64,000 nucleotides of DNA, from contig NZ_FNAS01000001.1 in NCBI RefSeq assembly GCF_900101995.1, positions 186,001-250,000 on the forward strand. The letters run 5' to 3'. The translations under genes and the position numbers were made by a program. The stretch comes from Riemerella columbipharyngis. GTDB taxonomy: Bacteria; Bacteroidota; Bacteroidia; Flavobacteriales; Weeksellaceae. Shown here one piece after another: positions 30,897 to 39,699 of this stretch. Under the pieces are notes generated by a model that worked only from the letters and a program-made list of their open reading frames with translations, did not search any database and was not told where the DNA came from. Each line of letters starts with the position of its first letter. Positions within the stretch are counted from its first letter, which is position 1.

Positions 30897-31463
30897 ATGA
30901 AAAGGGTCATCGTTTTAATATTGTCTTTTATGCATCTCTTGGGATTTTCCCAAGTGAATAGAGATGATGTTATATCTCAGTTTAGAGATTATAAAAAAAT
31001 GATTGCTCAGCAGAACTTCGAAGAAGCACTCGATAAGTATACCCCCGAAAATGTATTCTCTTTTATTTCAAAGGAAAAGTTGATAAAATCGATGAAAGAG
31101 AGGCTTAGTAATCCTCAAATCAAAGTTGATATCTACGAACCTACGGATATTCATCTGCGGGACCAATCCATTAAAGTAGATGAAACAGATTATATCATAT
31201 TCAGTTTTACTCAATATGTAGGAATGACATTTAAGGATAAGAGTATCGACCTTAAAAGTATGATTCCTGTTTTTGAGACTAAAATTGGTAAAGGGAATGT
31301 TACTTATGATGAAAAATTAGATTGCATTAAACTAAAATCTAATAGAGATATGGTGGCAAGCTCTAAAGATGGTAAGAATTGGAAATTTATAATGGTATAC
31401 CAGTCGCCTCATTTACGCAAGGTTTTACCGAAAGAAGTATTAAATCAATTAAATTTAAAATAA
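30897..31463 (+). CDS. Secreted protein of unknown function between sucA and sucB
   Basis: 188 residues with a signal peptide (MKRVIVLILSFMHLLGFSQ). The mature part starts VNRDDVISQFRDYKKMIAQQ and NFEEALDKYTPENVFSFISK, a helical start reminiscent of NTF2-like folds, then a beta-rich part ending WKFIMVYQSPHLRKVLPKEV. The family is not recognised with confidence. It sits 22 bp after sucA and 15 bp before sucB, and no terminator separates them, so it is co-transcribed with a cytoplasmic TCA complex although the protein is exported. Confidence 0.7.
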   Translation: MKRVIVLILSFMHLLGFSQVNRDDVISQFRDYKKMIAQQNFEEALDKYTPENVFSFISKEKLIKSMKERLSNPQIKVDIYEPTDIHLRDQSIKVDETDYIIFSFTQYVGMTFKDKSIDLKSMIPVFETKIGKGNVTYDEKLDCIKLKSNRDMVASSKDGKNWKFIMVYQSPHLRKVLPKEVLNQLNLK

Positions 31464-31478
31464 AAAATATATCTCAAT

Positions 31479-32711
31479 ATGTCAGTTTTAGAAATGAAAG
31501 TCCCTTCACCGGGAGAATCAATCACAGAAGTAGAAATCGCAACTTGGCTTGTAAAGGATGGTGACTATGTAGAAAAAGACCAGCCTATAGCAGAAGTAGA
31601 TTCGGATAAAGCAACTCTGGAGCTTCCAGCTGAGGAGAGCGGGGTTATTACCCTGAAAGCAGAAGAGGGAGATACTGTAGAAGTAGGGCAGGTCGTATGC
31701 CTTATCGATATGAGTGCTTCTAAACCAGAAGGTGCAGCTGCTACAAAAGAAACGCCTAAAGAGGAAAAGAAAGAAGAACCTAAACAAGAAACACCTAAGG
31801 CAGAGGCTCCGGCACCGAAAACTTATGCTACCGGTACCCCTTCGCCTGCGGCTAAGAAAATTTTAGACGAAAAAGGAGTAGATGCCTCTCAAGTAAAAGG
31901 TAGTGGAAGAGATGGTAGAATCACAAAAGATGATGCGGAAAGAGCAGGAGTTCCGGCAATGGGTTCTGTATTTTCATCTACCGGATCAAGAGCATCAAAG
32001 GCTGCTAAGTTGTCTTCATTAAGAAGAAAATTAGCCCAGCGTTTGGTATCTGTAAAAAATGAAACAGCGATGCTTACGACCTTTAATGAGGTAGATATGA
32101 GCGAAATATTCAGAATTAGAAAACAGTACAAAGAAGAGTTTGCTGCTAAGCACGGCGTAGGGCTTGGGTTTATGTCTTTCTTTACAAAAGCTGTTACCAG
32201 AGCATTACAGATGTATCCCGAGGTAAACTCTATGCTCGATGGAAACCAAATGATTTCTTATGATTTCTGCGATATTTCGGTAGCGGTTTCAGGCCCTAAG
32301 GGACTTATGGTTCCTGTGGTAAGAAATGCCGAAACAATGTCTTTCAGAGGTATTGAAGCAAAAATAAAAGAACTTGCGGAGAAAGCAAGAAATGGAAAAA
32401 TTACCGTAGATGAAATGACGGGCGGAACTTTTACTATTACCAATGGCGGTGTGTTTGGTTCTATGCTTTCTACGCCTATTATCAATCCGCCTCAGTCTGC
32501 AATCTTGGGTATGCACAACATCATCCAAAGACCTGTAGCAGTAGATGGACAAGTGGTCATCCGCCCGATGATGTATTTGGCATTGTCTTATGATCATAGA
32601 GTTATTGACGGAAGAGAGTCTGTAGGATTTTTAGTAGCCGTAAAAGAAGGTATTGATAATCCTGTAGAAGTTCTTATGGGCGGAGATGAAAGACGAGCAT
32701 TAGAATTATAA
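31479..32711 (+). CDS. sucB: Dihydrolipoyl succinyltransferase (2-oxoglutarate dehydrogenase E2)
   Basis: 410 residues. Domains in order: lipoyl domain (1-78) with the lipoylation motif [13 protein letters not shown]; a Glu/Lys/Pro/Ala-rich linker (about 85-115); the E1/E3-binding domain (about 117-155: [33 protein letters not shown]); and the catalytic acyltransferase domain (about 175-410) with [20 protein letters not shown] and the active-site [18 protein letters not shown]. It transfers succinyl groups to CoA. A strong terminator follows. Confidence 0.96.
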   Translation: MSVLEMKVPSPGESITEVEIATWLVKDGDYVEKDQPIAEVDSDKATLELPAEESGVITLKAEEGDTVEVGQVVCLIDMSASKPEGAAATKETPKEEKKEEPKQETPKAEAPAPKTYATGTPSPAAKKILDEKGVDASQVKGSGRDGRITKDDAERAGVPAMGSVFSSTGSRASKAAKLSSLRRKLAQRLVSVKNETAMLTTFNEVDMSEIFRIRKQYKEEFAAKHGVGLGFMSFFTKAVTRALQMYPEVNSMLDGNQMISYDFCDISVAVSGPKGLMVPVVRNAETMSFRGIEAKIKELAEKARNGKITVDEMTGGTFTITNGGVFGSMLSTPIINPPQSAILGMHNIIQRPVAVDGQVVIRPMMYLALSYDHRVIDGRESVGFLVAVKEGIDNPVEVLMGGDERRALEL

Positions 32712-32739
32712 AAAGAATCAATAAAAACAAGAATAATTT

Positions 32740-32772
32740 GGGGTATTAGTAATTTTACTGATACCCTTTTTT
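32740..32772 (+). terminator. Terminator after sucB
   Basis: GGGTAT-AGTA arm pairs with TACT-ATACCC around a short AT loop, then a T run. It ends the sucA-sucB transcript. Confidence 0.88.
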
Positions 32773-33095
32773 ATGGTATTATTACTGATTTTAATAAATA
32801 ATTTTAATAAGAATAAACCGCCCAATGAATGCTTTTTGGGGTAAATTGATAAAAATGAATAAATATTCCATACCTGCAAATTTCTATTTGCAACAGTTTA
32901 CAATATGGTAGGGGGCGTCTATGAGGGTGTTAATATGTATTATATTCATAATGTTTTTGGTAAGATATAGATGGAGATATATAAATTCATTCTAAATAAT
33001 ATTATTATGATAAATATCACAGTATGTTAATTAAATGTTAAGAGATGTTTTTAATACCTTTGTGCCATAAAAGTTAAATATTAAAATTTAATACA
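32773..33095. other. Intergenic leader region of the beta-barrel gene
   Basis: About 320 bp. It contains a short hairpin with arms CCCAA/TTGGG (32821-32840), a perfect TGCAAAT/ATTTGCA inverted repeat (32875-32892) and a -7 element TACCTTTG at 33055-33062, 34 bp before the next ATG. No gene is recognised. Confidence 0.45.
33055..33062 (+). promoter_or_regulatory. -7 element of the beta-barrel gene
   Basis: TACCTTTG matches TAnnTTTG, 34 bp before the ATG at 33096. Confidence 0.5.
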
Positions 33096-33713
33096 ATGAA
33101 AAAGTTATTTTTAGTTGGTGCTTTAGCACTTTTCGGAGCAATGAGTGCTCAAGAGTACAAACCAATGGCTGGTGATGTTACTACTGAATTTGGTCTTGCT
33201 GGAGGTCTATTGAATACTTCTGTGAGTTTGCCTGATCAAGGTTTTGGTGTTGGTCCAATGATTAAAGCCAGATATTTCAAGACTGATGATGTGGCTTATA
33301 GAATGGGAGTTGTAGTATCTAATACTAATGAATCTAATGATAATGAAGATTCTTCATCAAATGGATTTGCTTTAGGATTAAGCTTCGGTGCTGAAAAACA
33401 CTTTAAGGGTACTGAAAGATTATCACCTTATGTAGGTGGAGACTTCATTTTAGGGTTTGCATCTACAAGTTCAGAGGCTGGAAATGTAAAAACAACTGGA
33501 CCTAATGGATTTGGTTTAGGAGTAAGAGGTGTATTCGGTGCAGATTACTACTTCGCAAAAAGAGTTTATCTTGGCGTAGAAGCAGGATTAGGACTTCTTT
33601 ACTCTACTACAGGAAGTACTAGAGTAGATTCAAAAGAAGTATCTAAAGGAACTAGTACTTTCAAAATTGTACCAGATATGGTAACAGGAGTTAGACTTGG
33701 TTATGCATTCTAA
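33096..33713 (+). CDS. Small outer-membrane beta-barrel protein
   Basis: 205 residues with a signal peptide (MKKLFLVGALALFGAMSAQ). The mature part alternates as an eight-strand-type barrel: DVTTEFGLAGGLLNTSVSLP, GVGPMIKARYFKTDDVAYRM, GFALGLSFGAEKHFKGTERL, SPYVGGDFILGFAST and the final strand MVTGVRLGYAF with terminal Phe. This is the porin-family/OmpA-barrel-like type abundant in Flavobacteriia, with no periplasmic peptidoglycan domain. The codons are favoured ones and both promoter and terminator are strong, suggesting an abundant protein. Exact role unknown. Confidence 0.85.
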   Translation: MKKLFLVGALALFGAMSAQEYKPMAGDVTTEFGLAGGLLNTSVSLPDQGFGVGPMIKARYFKTDDVAYRMGVVVSNTNESNDNEDSSSNGFALGLSFGAEKHFKGTERLSPYVGGDFILGFASTSSEAGNVKTTGPNGFGLGVRGVFGADYYFAKRVYLGVEAGLGLLYSTTGSTRVDSKEVSKGTSTFKIVPDMVTGVRLGYAF

Positions 33714-33746
33714 TCATTATTCTATACATTCATAATAATAGAAAAG

Positions 33747-33777
33747 AAAGGCTGCTCTTTAAGGGCAGCCTTTTTTG
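33747..33777. terminator. Bidirectional terminator between the beta-barrel gene and acs
   Basis: AAGGCTGC and GCAGCCTT arms (8 bp) with a short loop, flanked by A and T runs. It lies between two convergent genes. Confidence 0.9.
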
Positions 33778-33801
33778 TGTACTATGAATAGTTATTTTAG
33801 T

Positions 33802-35712
33802 CTATCCTATCCTATTATTTTTTATATCCTCTATTACTTCTGGGTTTAATAGGGTAGACGTATCGCCAAAATTACTGAAATCTCCCTCTGCAATTTTTCG
33901 CAAAATACGACGCATTATTTTTCCACTGCGTGTTTTTGGTAGAGCTTGTACAAATTGTATTTTGTCCAATTTCGCAATAGGGCCTATAGTGTCAGAAATT
34001 AACAAGTTGATTTCTTTTTTTAGATTTTCTCTATCTCTGCTTTCACCAGTGTCTTTCAAGATGATATAGCCATATAGGGCGTTGCCTTTTACCTCGTGGG
34101 GGTATCCTACTATCGCAGATTCTGCTACAGCAGGGTGAAGACCTATACTGTCTTCTATAGGTGCGGTACCTAAGTTGTGTCCGGATACGATGATTACATC
34201 GTCCATTCGTCCGGTTATTCGGTAGTAGCCGACTTCATCACGTAAAGCACCATCACCGGTAAAGTATTTTCCGGGGAATGCCGAAAAATAAGTCTGTTTG
34301 TAGCGTTCGTGGTCGCCCCATATTGTTCTGGCGATACCCGGCCAAGGGAAACGGATACATAGGCTACCGTCTGTTTGGTTGCCTGTAATTTCGTTGCGTT
34401 TTTCGTCCATCAGAACGGGCTGTATTCCAGGAAGGGGAAGCGTGGCGTAGGTTGGCTTGGTGGGTGTAACAAAAGGAACTGGTGCAATCATAATGCCGCC
34501 GGTTTCGGTTTGCCACCAAGTATCTACGATAGGGCATTTCTTTTTGCCCACATGGTCATTATACCAATGCCAAGCCTCATCATTGATAGGTTCGCCTACG
34601 GAGCCAATCACTCTAAGGCTGGACAGGTCGTGTTTCTCTACCCAGTCAGAAGATTCTTTTGCTAAAGAACGAATGGCGGTAGGTGCTGTATAGAATTGTG
34701 TTACTTTGTGTTTTTCTATTACTTCCCAGAATCTATCCGGCTGCGGATAGGTAGGTACTCCTTCGAAAATTACGGTAGTAGCACCATTGGCTAAAGGTCC
34801 GTACAGGATATACGAATGCCCGGTAATCCAGCCTATATCCGCGGTACACCAGTAGATGTCGTTTTCTTTGTAGTTGAATACATTTTTGAAAGTGTAGGCA
34901 CTATATACCATATATCCGGCACAGGTATGCAGCATACCTTTCGGCTTACCGGTAGAGCCGGAAGTGTATAGGATGAAAAGAGGGTCTTCGGCATCCATTA
35001 TTTGAGGCACATTTTCTATAGGAGCAGCATCGTATAGGGGCTGTAGCCAAAGATCGCGGCCTTCTTTCATATTCACCTCGTTGTGAGTTCTTTTTACGAC
35101 AAGTACATGTTGTACAGAAGGTGTCTTTTCAAGAGCTTCATCGATAATAGATTTTAAGTTCAAAACCTTGCTGCCTCTATAGCTGCCGTCTGAGCAAATG
35201 AGTAATTTTGCTTCACAGTCATTTACGCGAGATGCAACTGCAGAGGCAGAAAACCCTGCAAAAATAACGGAGTGTATAGCTCCAATTCTTGCACAAGCCA
35301 GCATACAAATGGCTAACTCGGGAATCATAGGGAGATAAATACATACGCGGTCACCTTTTTCTATTCCTTGGCTACGAAGTACATTAGCCATCTTTCCTAC
35401 TCTATCGTATAACTCGTTGTAAGTGATGTATTGAGTAGGTTCGTCCGGATTATTGGGTTCCCAAATGATAGCGTTTTTATGTCCTCTCTCTGCAAGATGT
35501 CTGTCTATACAGTTTTTGGTAATGTTGAGCTTAGCACCTTTGAACCATTTTATCTTGGCTTCGTGCATATCATAATCTACTACTTTACTCCATCTCTGAT
35601 ACCAAACAAAGTTTTCGTCAGCAATTTTGTCCCAAAATTTCTTAGGGTTTTTAATGGATTTTTTGTAAATTTTAAAGTATTCCGGTAAATTTTCAATGAG
35701 ATAATTATTCAT
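33802..35712 (-). CDS. acs: Acetyl-CoA synthetase
   Basis: 636 residues from the ATG at 35712; an in-frame TTG further upstream lies over the promoter and is not used. ANL-superfamily enzyme converting acetate, ATP and CoA to acetyl-CoA. Motifs: LFILYTSGSTGKPKGMLHTC (phosphate-binding loop), DTWWQTETGGIMIAPVP, RITGRMDDVIIVSGHNLGTA (hinge) and KTRSGKIMRRILRKIAEGD with the regulatory Lys that can be acetylated. Length and motifs are complete. It follows trpG/pabA on the same strand with its own promoter. Confidence 0.97.
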   Translation of the reverse strand: MNNYLIENLPEYFKIYKKSIKNPKKFWDKIADENFVWYQRWSKVVDYDMHEAKIKWFKGAKLNITKNCIDRHLAERGHKNAIIWEPNNPDEPTQYITYNELYDRVGKMANVLRSQGIEKGDRVCIYLPMIPELAICMLACARIGAIHSVIFAGFSASAVASRVNDCEAKLLICSDGSYRGSKVLNLKSIIDEALEKTPSVQHVLVVKRTHNEVNMKEGRDLWLQPLYDAAPIENVPQIMDAEDPLFILYTSGSTGKPKGMLHTCAGYMVYSAYTFKNVFNYKENDIYWCTADIGWITGHSYILYGPLANGATTVIFEGVPTYPQPDRFWEVIEKHKVTQFYTAPTAIRSLAKESSDWVEKHDLSSLRVIGSVGEPINDEAWHWYNDHVGKKKCPIVDTWWQTETGGIMIAPVPFVTPTKPTYATLPLPGIQPVLMDEKRNEITGNQTDGSLCIRFPWPGIARTIWGDHERYKQTYFSAFPGKYFTGDGALRDEVGYYRITGRMDDVIIVSGHNLGTAPIEDSIGLHPAVAESAIVGYPHEVKGNALYGYIILKDTGESRDRENLKKEINLLISDTIGPIAKLDKIQFVQALPKTRSGKIMRRILRKIAEGDFSNFGDTSTLLNPEVIEDIKNNRIG

Positions 35713-35739
35713 AAGATATTCTTTGTTTTTAAATATCTT

Positions 35740-35747
35740 CAAATATA
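35740..35747 (-). promoter_or_regulatory. -7 element of acs
   Basis: On the minus strand TATATTTG matches TAnnTTTG and lies 27 bp before the ATG at 35712. Confidence 0.5.
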
Positions 35748-35777
35748 GCAAAAAAAATGAATATCCAAATTATAAAT

Positions 35778-36347
35778 TTATTCTCTAATGAAATTCTCTA
35801 ATATCACCTTTCCGTAGGGGGTTAGTACACTTTCGGGGTGAAATTGTACGGTGTGTAAATTGTGGTATTTATGCTGCAATGCCATAATGATTCCATCGTT
35901 ATCTACTGCGGTTATCTCTAATTCTTCAGGAATATTATCGGGGTTTACCGCCCAAGAATGGTATCTTCCTACTTTGATGGTTTTTGGTAGATTTTGAAAC
36001 AGCAAGCTCTTGGATTTAAGTATATGGGCATCCGAAGCGACACCATGATAAATTTTATCTAAATGAACAAGGCTGCCGCCAAAGGCTTCTGCGATGGCCT
36101 GATGCCCAAGACAGACACCGAGTATAGGTATTTTGCCCGAATAAAACTTAATGATGTCCAATAACATTCCTGCCTCGGAAGGGATTCCTGGTCCAGGGGA
36201 AAGTACAATCTTGTCAAAAATTGAAATTTCACTGAGAGATACTTTATCGTTCTTGCAGACAACAACCTCTTCTTTTGCTATTTCTTCTATTATTTGCACA
36301 AGATTGTAGGTAAAGCTGTCGTAATTGTCTAAGACAAAAATTTTCAT
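35778..36347 (-). CDS. Anthranilate/aminodeoxychorismate synthase glutamine amidotransferase subunit
   Basis: 189 residues, class I glutamine amidotransferase. It supplies ammonia to a chorismate-using partner (TrpE or PabB). Motifs: FVLDNYDSFTYNLVQIIEEI, LSPGPGIPSEAGM, the nucleophile Cys in GVCLGHQAIAEAFGG, GVASDAHIL, RYHSW and the catalytic HPESVLTPYG. There are no trp or pab genes next to it, so trpG versus pabA cannot be decided from context. Many bacteria use one shared subunit for both pathways. Confidence 0.9.
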   Translation of the reverse strand: MKIFVLDNYDSFTYNLVQIIEEIAKEEVVVCKNDKVSLSEISIFDKIVLSPGPGIPSEAGMLLDIIKFYSGKIPILGVCLGHQAIAEAFGGSLVHLDKIYHGVASDAHILKSKSLLFQNLPKTIKVGRYHSWAVNPDNIPEELEITAVDNDGIIMALQHKYHNLHTVQFHPESVLTPYGKVILENFIRE

Positions 36348-36398
36348 TGTTTAATACGAAAAGACTCTATGAAAATTAGAAACAGTTATTCTAAGGAT

Positions 36399-36749
36399 CT
36401 ATTGTTTAATGATTTGTTTTACACTTTGTGTATTATCGCTAAGAGTGTATCTCACGAGGTATTTTCCCGGCTGAAGTCTGTCCAAGCGTGCCTCTACATA
36501 AGTTTGGTTTACAGTTAGTTCCATTGCTTTTACTCCTATAATAGAATAGAATGATATATTCTTTATTTTTATAGAAGGATCATTTGCTTTAAGCATTATA
36601 ATATCTTTGGCAGGATTGGGATAAGCCATCAAAACAGGAGGGTCGTTATTCAAAAGTACCGCACTTTTAGAGGGAATATGCTGTCCCATAAGTCCTTTAC
36701 TCAAAAATAAAATACAGATGGAAAAAATATATAATAAATTTCTTTTCAT
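36399..36749 (-). CDS. Minimal T9SS type A sorting-domain protein
   Basis: 116 residues: signal peptide (about 1-22, ending LMGQ|H), a short linker (about 23-40), then a C-terminal sorting domain covering nearly all the rest: AYPNPAKDIIMLKANDPSIK, FYSIIGVKAMEL, RLDRLQPGKYLVRYTLSDNT and QSVKQIIKQ. This is the type A signal recognised by the type IX secretion system. Apart from the export and sorting signals there is almost no cargo. It may be a small surface peptide carrier or the remnant of a larger protein. It has its own promoter at 36783-36813. Confidence 0.85.
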   Translation of the reverse strand: MKRNLLYIFSICILFLSKGLMGQHIPSKSAVLLNNDPPVLMAYPNPAKDIIMLKANDPSIKIKNISFYSIIGVKAMELTVNQTYVEARLDRLQPGKYLVRYTLSDNTQSVKQIIKQ

Positions 36750-36782
36750 TAGCTTAAAACATCGATGTTTACAAACACTCTA

Positions 36783-36813
36783 CAAAAGTACTAAAATTAT
36801 TTTACCTTTACAA
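36783..36813 (-). promoter_or_regulatory. Promoter of the minimal T9SS protein gene
   Basis: Minus strand: TTG at 36813-36811, a 20-bp spacer and TACTTTTG at 36790-36783, a good match to the Flavobacterium pattern. The ATG is 33 bp downstream. Confidence 0.6.
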
Positions 36814-36836
36814 TAGGTTATATATTAAAGTCTTGT

Positions 36837-36844
36837 TAAATTTG
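36837..36844 (+). promoter_or_regulatory. -7 element of hemB
   Basis: TAAATTTG matches TAnnTTTG, 19 bp before the hemB ATG. Confidence 0.5.
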
Positions 36845-36863
36845 CAAACAAAAATTATTCCAA

Positions 36864-37856
36864 ATGATTATTTATTCAAGAAATAGAAGACTAAGAGTCA
36901 ATGAAAGTATCCGCAGACTCGTGAGGGAGAGCCATCTAAGTACTGCAGATTTTGTGATACCGATGTTCGTAATGGAAGGGGAGGGAAGACAGGAGCCTAT
37001 TCCTTCTATGCCCGGAATGTATAGAAGAAGTATTGATTTGTTGGTTAAGGAATGCCAAGAGCTTTATTCTCTGGGAGTGAAGTCGGTAAATCTCTATATG
37101 AAAGTTTCTGAAAGCTTAAAAGACAATACCGGTAAGGAGGCATGGAACTCCGACGGACTTATGCAAAATGCCATAAGAGCCATAAAATCTGCATCACCGG
37201 ATATGGTAGTGATGCCGGATGTAGCTTTGGATCCTTATTCTATCTATGGGCATGATGGTATCATTAGAAACGGAAAAGTAGATAATGATGCTACGGTAGA
37301 GGCTTTGGTGAGAATGTCTATATCTCAGGCGGAGGCAGGAGCAGATATTTTGGCACCGAGTGATATGATGGACGGTAGGGTTTTGGCAATAAGAGAAGGA
37401 TTGGAGGAAAATGGCTTTACCGATGTAGGGATTTTATCTTATGCCGCTAAGTATGCCAGCTCTTTCTATGGGCCGTTCAGAAGTGCTTTGGATAGTGCGC
37501 CGAAAGAAGAACAGAATATACCTAAGGATAAGAAAACTTATCAAATGGACTTTCATAATAGTAGAGAAGCTCTGAATGAAGTTCTGAAAGATGTAGAGGA
37601 GGGGGCAGATATCATTATGATAAAACCGGGGATGCCTTATTTGGATATTGTAGCTAAAGTTCGGGAACTTATAGATATTCCTATTGCAGTATATCAGGTG
37701 AGCGGGGAATATGCTATGCTGAAAGCAGCGGCACAAAATGGTTGGCTGGATAACGACAAAGTGCTTTTGGAAAGCTTAGTTTGTTTCAAAAGAGCAGGAG
37801 CAGATATGATATTCACATATGCGGCTAAGGAAGCGGCTATTTTGCTTAATCAATAG
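36864..37856 (+). CDS. hemB: Delta-aminolevulinic acid dehydratase (porphobilinogen synthase)
   Basis: 330 residues; joins two aminolevulinate molecules to porphobilinogen in haem synthesis. Motifs: FVIPMFVMEGEGRQEPIPSM, the metal site VMPDVALDPYSIYGHDGII, AKYASSFYGPFRSALDSAPK and the Schiff-base block DIIMIKPGMPYLDIV. At the usual zinc site the sequence has D.ALD..S instead of a Cys-rich CxCx motif, so it belongs to the magnesium-type, non-zinc enzymes. Length is normal. It ends in TAG, and the next gene is 43 bp downstream. Confidence 0.97.
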   Translation: MIIYSRNRRLRVNESIRRLVRESHLSTADFVIPMFVMEGEGRQEPIPSMPGMYRRSIDLLVKECQELYSLGVKSVNLYMKVSESLKDNTGKEAWNSDGLMQNAIRAIKSASPDMVVMPDVALDPYSIYGHDGIIRNGKVDNDATVEALVRMSISQAEAGADILAPSDMMDGRVLAIREGLEENGFTDVGILSYAAKYASSFYGPFRSALDSAPKEEQNIPKDKKTYQMDFHNSREALNEVLKDVEEGADIIMIKPGMPYLDIVAKVRELIDIPIAVYQVSGEYAMLKAAAQNGWLDNDKVLLESLVCFKRAGADMIFTYAAKEAAILLNQ

Positions 37857-37885
37857 AATGTTAATGGTAATTCCTGAAATATATT

Positions 37886-37893
37886 TATCTTTG
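37886..37893 (+). promoter_or_regulatory. -7 element of lptB, predicting a leaderless mRNA
   Basis: TATCTTTG matches TAnnTTTG and ends only six bases before the ATG at 37900, so transcription would start at or next to the first codon. Confidence 0.6.
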
Positions 37894-37899
37894 TAAGAT

Positions 37900-38628
37900 A
37901 TGATTCTAAAGGGAGAAAACTTAATAAAGGAATACGGTCCTAAAAAAGTAGTAAAAGGCGTTTCCATAGAGGTGAAACAAGGGGAAATAGTTGGGCTTTT
38001 GGGGCCTAATGGAGCAGGTAAAACAACCACTTTCTATATGATAGTGGGGCTTATAAAACCTACTCAGGGGAAAGTATTTTTGGATACTATGGATATTACC
38101 AAAGATGCTATGTACCGCCGTGCACAAAAGGGAATAGGCTATTTGGCACAAGAGCCTTCTGTGTTTAGGAATCTGTCTGTAGAAGATAATATTTTAGGCG
38201 TATTGCAGATGACAAAGCTCTCTGCTAAAGAGCAACGCAAAAAGTGCGATGAGCTTATAGAGGAGTTTTCGCTGGAGCATGTCCGGAAAAACAGAGGTAA
38301 TCTACTGTCGGGAGGAGAGAGACGGAGGACAGAGATTGCGAGATGTTTGGCAACGAGCCCCAAGTTTATCCTATTAGATGAGCCTTTTGCAGGAGTAGAT
38401 CCTATTGCCGTAGAGGATATCCAGAAGATTGTCCGTTCTTTGGTAAAGAAAAATATAGGTATACTCATTACAGACCATAATGTACAGCAGACACTCGCTA
38501 TTACCAACAAAACTTATATTATGTTTGAAGGTAAAATCTTGAAAGAAGGAATTCCGGAAGATTTAGCAAACGATCCGGAAGTGAGAAAAGCTTATCTGGG
38601 AGAAAACTTTAGATTTGAGAAAATATAA
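37900..38628 (+). CDS. lptB: LPS export ABC transporter ATP-binding protein
   Basis: 242 residues. ATPase that drives LPS extraction from the inner membrane with LptFG. Motifs: Walker [22 protein letters not shown]-loop [23 protein letters not shown] signature [17 protein letters not shown], Walker [16 protein letters not shown] and the H-loop [14 protein letters not shown]. The [11 protein letters not shown] and DHNV.. segments are characteristic of LptB within the ABC superfamily. No lptA/C/F/G genes are adjacent here. Confidence 0.94.
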   Translation: MILKGENLIKEYGPKKVVKGVSIEVKQGEIVGLLGPNGAGKTTTFYMIVGLIKPTQGKVFLDTMDITKDAMYRRAQKGIGYLAQEPSVFRNLSVEDNILGVLQMTKLSAKEQRKKCDELIEEFSLEHVRKNRGNLLSGGERRRTEIARCLATSPKFILLDEPFAGVDPIAVEDIQKIVRSLVKKNIGILITDHNVQQTLAITNKTYIMFEGKILKEGIPEDLANDPEVRKAYLGENFRFEKI

Positions 38629-38692
38629 AAATTTGTGTATTTGCAAGAAAAATAGTATATTGGCATCTGTTAATCAATAAAAGTGAATTATT

Positions 38693-38917
38693 ATGGATAC
38701 AATGACAAGAGTTTCAGTTTTTGAGGGAGACCAGCTTCCTGAAGTACAATTGGTAAAATCAAAGCTCGAAGAAGCGGGTATAAGTGCAGAGATAGATAAC
38801 TCTTACCTCTCTTTTCTTTCTACACCTACAGCAACTTCTATGTGTGTGAAAGTAATGCTGAAAGACGAGCAAAAAGCACTTCAAATTATCGATAAATATT
38901 TACAAGATAAAGAATAA
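38693..38917 (+). CDS. DUF2007 domain protein
   Basis: 74 residues. The sequence RVSVFEGDQLPEVQLVKSKL, EEAGISAEIDN and CVKVMLKDEQKALQIIDKYL fits the small DUF2007 (putative signal-transducing, GlnB-like-fold) family. Its function is unknown. It stands alone between lptB and rpsP. Confidence 0.85.
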   Translation: MDTMTRVSVFEGDQLPEVQLVKSKLEEAGISAEIDNSYLSFLSTPTATSMCVKVMLKDEQKALQIIDKYLQDKE

Positions 38918-39141
38918 AAATAGTTTTGAATTATTTTTATTTGTTGCGAAGAGCTGTTTTTTTTTGAATTCTAAAAAGCTGGAATAATGCTGTGAAGTTT
39001 ATGATAAAAAATACGGTTGCAATTTTAATAGTGCCTGAAGCTAAATTTTTAGCCATAAATAATGGCGGAATGAAAAAAAAGTCTTAAATTTGCGGAATTA
39101 AAATATTAACAGGGACGAGTTCCCACAAAAACAATTATTAT
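38918..39141. other. rpsP upstream region
   Basis: About 220 bp. It contains an AT inverted repeat GCTAAAT/ATTTAGC-like near 39033-39050, a -7 element TAAATTTG at 39085-39092 for rpsP, and a small GGGA/TCCC hairpin at 39112-39124 in the leader that might take part in ribosomal-protein autoregulation. No gene is seen. Confidence 0.45.
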
Positions 39142-39687
39142 ATGTCAGTAAAAATCAGATTACAAAGACACGGAAAGAAAGGGAAACCTTTTTTCCACAT
39201 CGTAGTTGCCGATGCTAGAGCAAGAAGAGATGGTAGATTCATCCAAAAAATCGGAACTTACAATCCGATAACCAACCCAGCCACTATCGATCTAGATATA
39301 GATGCCGCTGTAGAATGGCTAAACAAAGGTGCACAGCCTACAGATACAGCTCGTGCAATTCTTTCTTACAAAGGAGCTCTTTACAAAAAACACTTGCAGG
39401 GCGGTGTAGCTAAAGGTGCGTTCGATGAAGCTGAAGCAGAAAAGAGATTTAATGCTTGGCTGGAAGAAAAAAACTCTAAAGTTCAAGGGAAAAAAGATGG
39501 TCTGGCTAAATCAAAAGAAGAAGCTAAAAAAGCAGCTTTGGAGGCAGAACACAAAGTGAATGAAGCTAGAGTAAATGTAAGAAAACAAGCCGAGGAAGAA
39601 GCTAAAGCTGCTGCAGAAGCTGAAAATGCGGCTGAAGAAGCACCTGCTTCGGAAGGTGAAGCTGCTGAAGAAAACACAGAAGCTTAA
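39142..39687 (+). CDS. rpsP: 30S ribosomal protein S16 with long acidic C-terminal extension
   Basis: 181 residues. The first 80 or so are canonical S16: MSVKIRLQRHGKKGKPFFHI, VVADARARRDGRFIQKIGTY, NPITNPATIDLDIDAAVEWL and KGAQPTDTARAILSYKGAL. The remaining 100 residues are a charged extension, first Lys/Glu/Ala-rich and helical (KSKEEAKKAALEAEHKVNEA), then Ala/Glu-rich (EEAPASEGEAAEENTEA). S16 is usually 80-100 residues; a long tail is common in Bacteroidota. It is followed after 12 bp by rimM, the classic rpsP-rimM order, here without trmD and rplS in the same place. Confidence 0.96.
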   Translation: MSVKIRLQRHGKKGKPFFHIVVADARARRDGRFIQKIGTYNPITNPATIDLDIDAAVEWLNKGAQPTDTARAILSYKGALYKKHLQGGVAKGAFDEAEAEKRFNAWLEEKNSKVQGKKDGLAKSKEEAKKAALEAEHKVNEARVNVRKQAEEEAKAAAEAENAAEEAPASEGEAAEENTEA

Positions 39688-39699
39688 TATCAAAAACCG

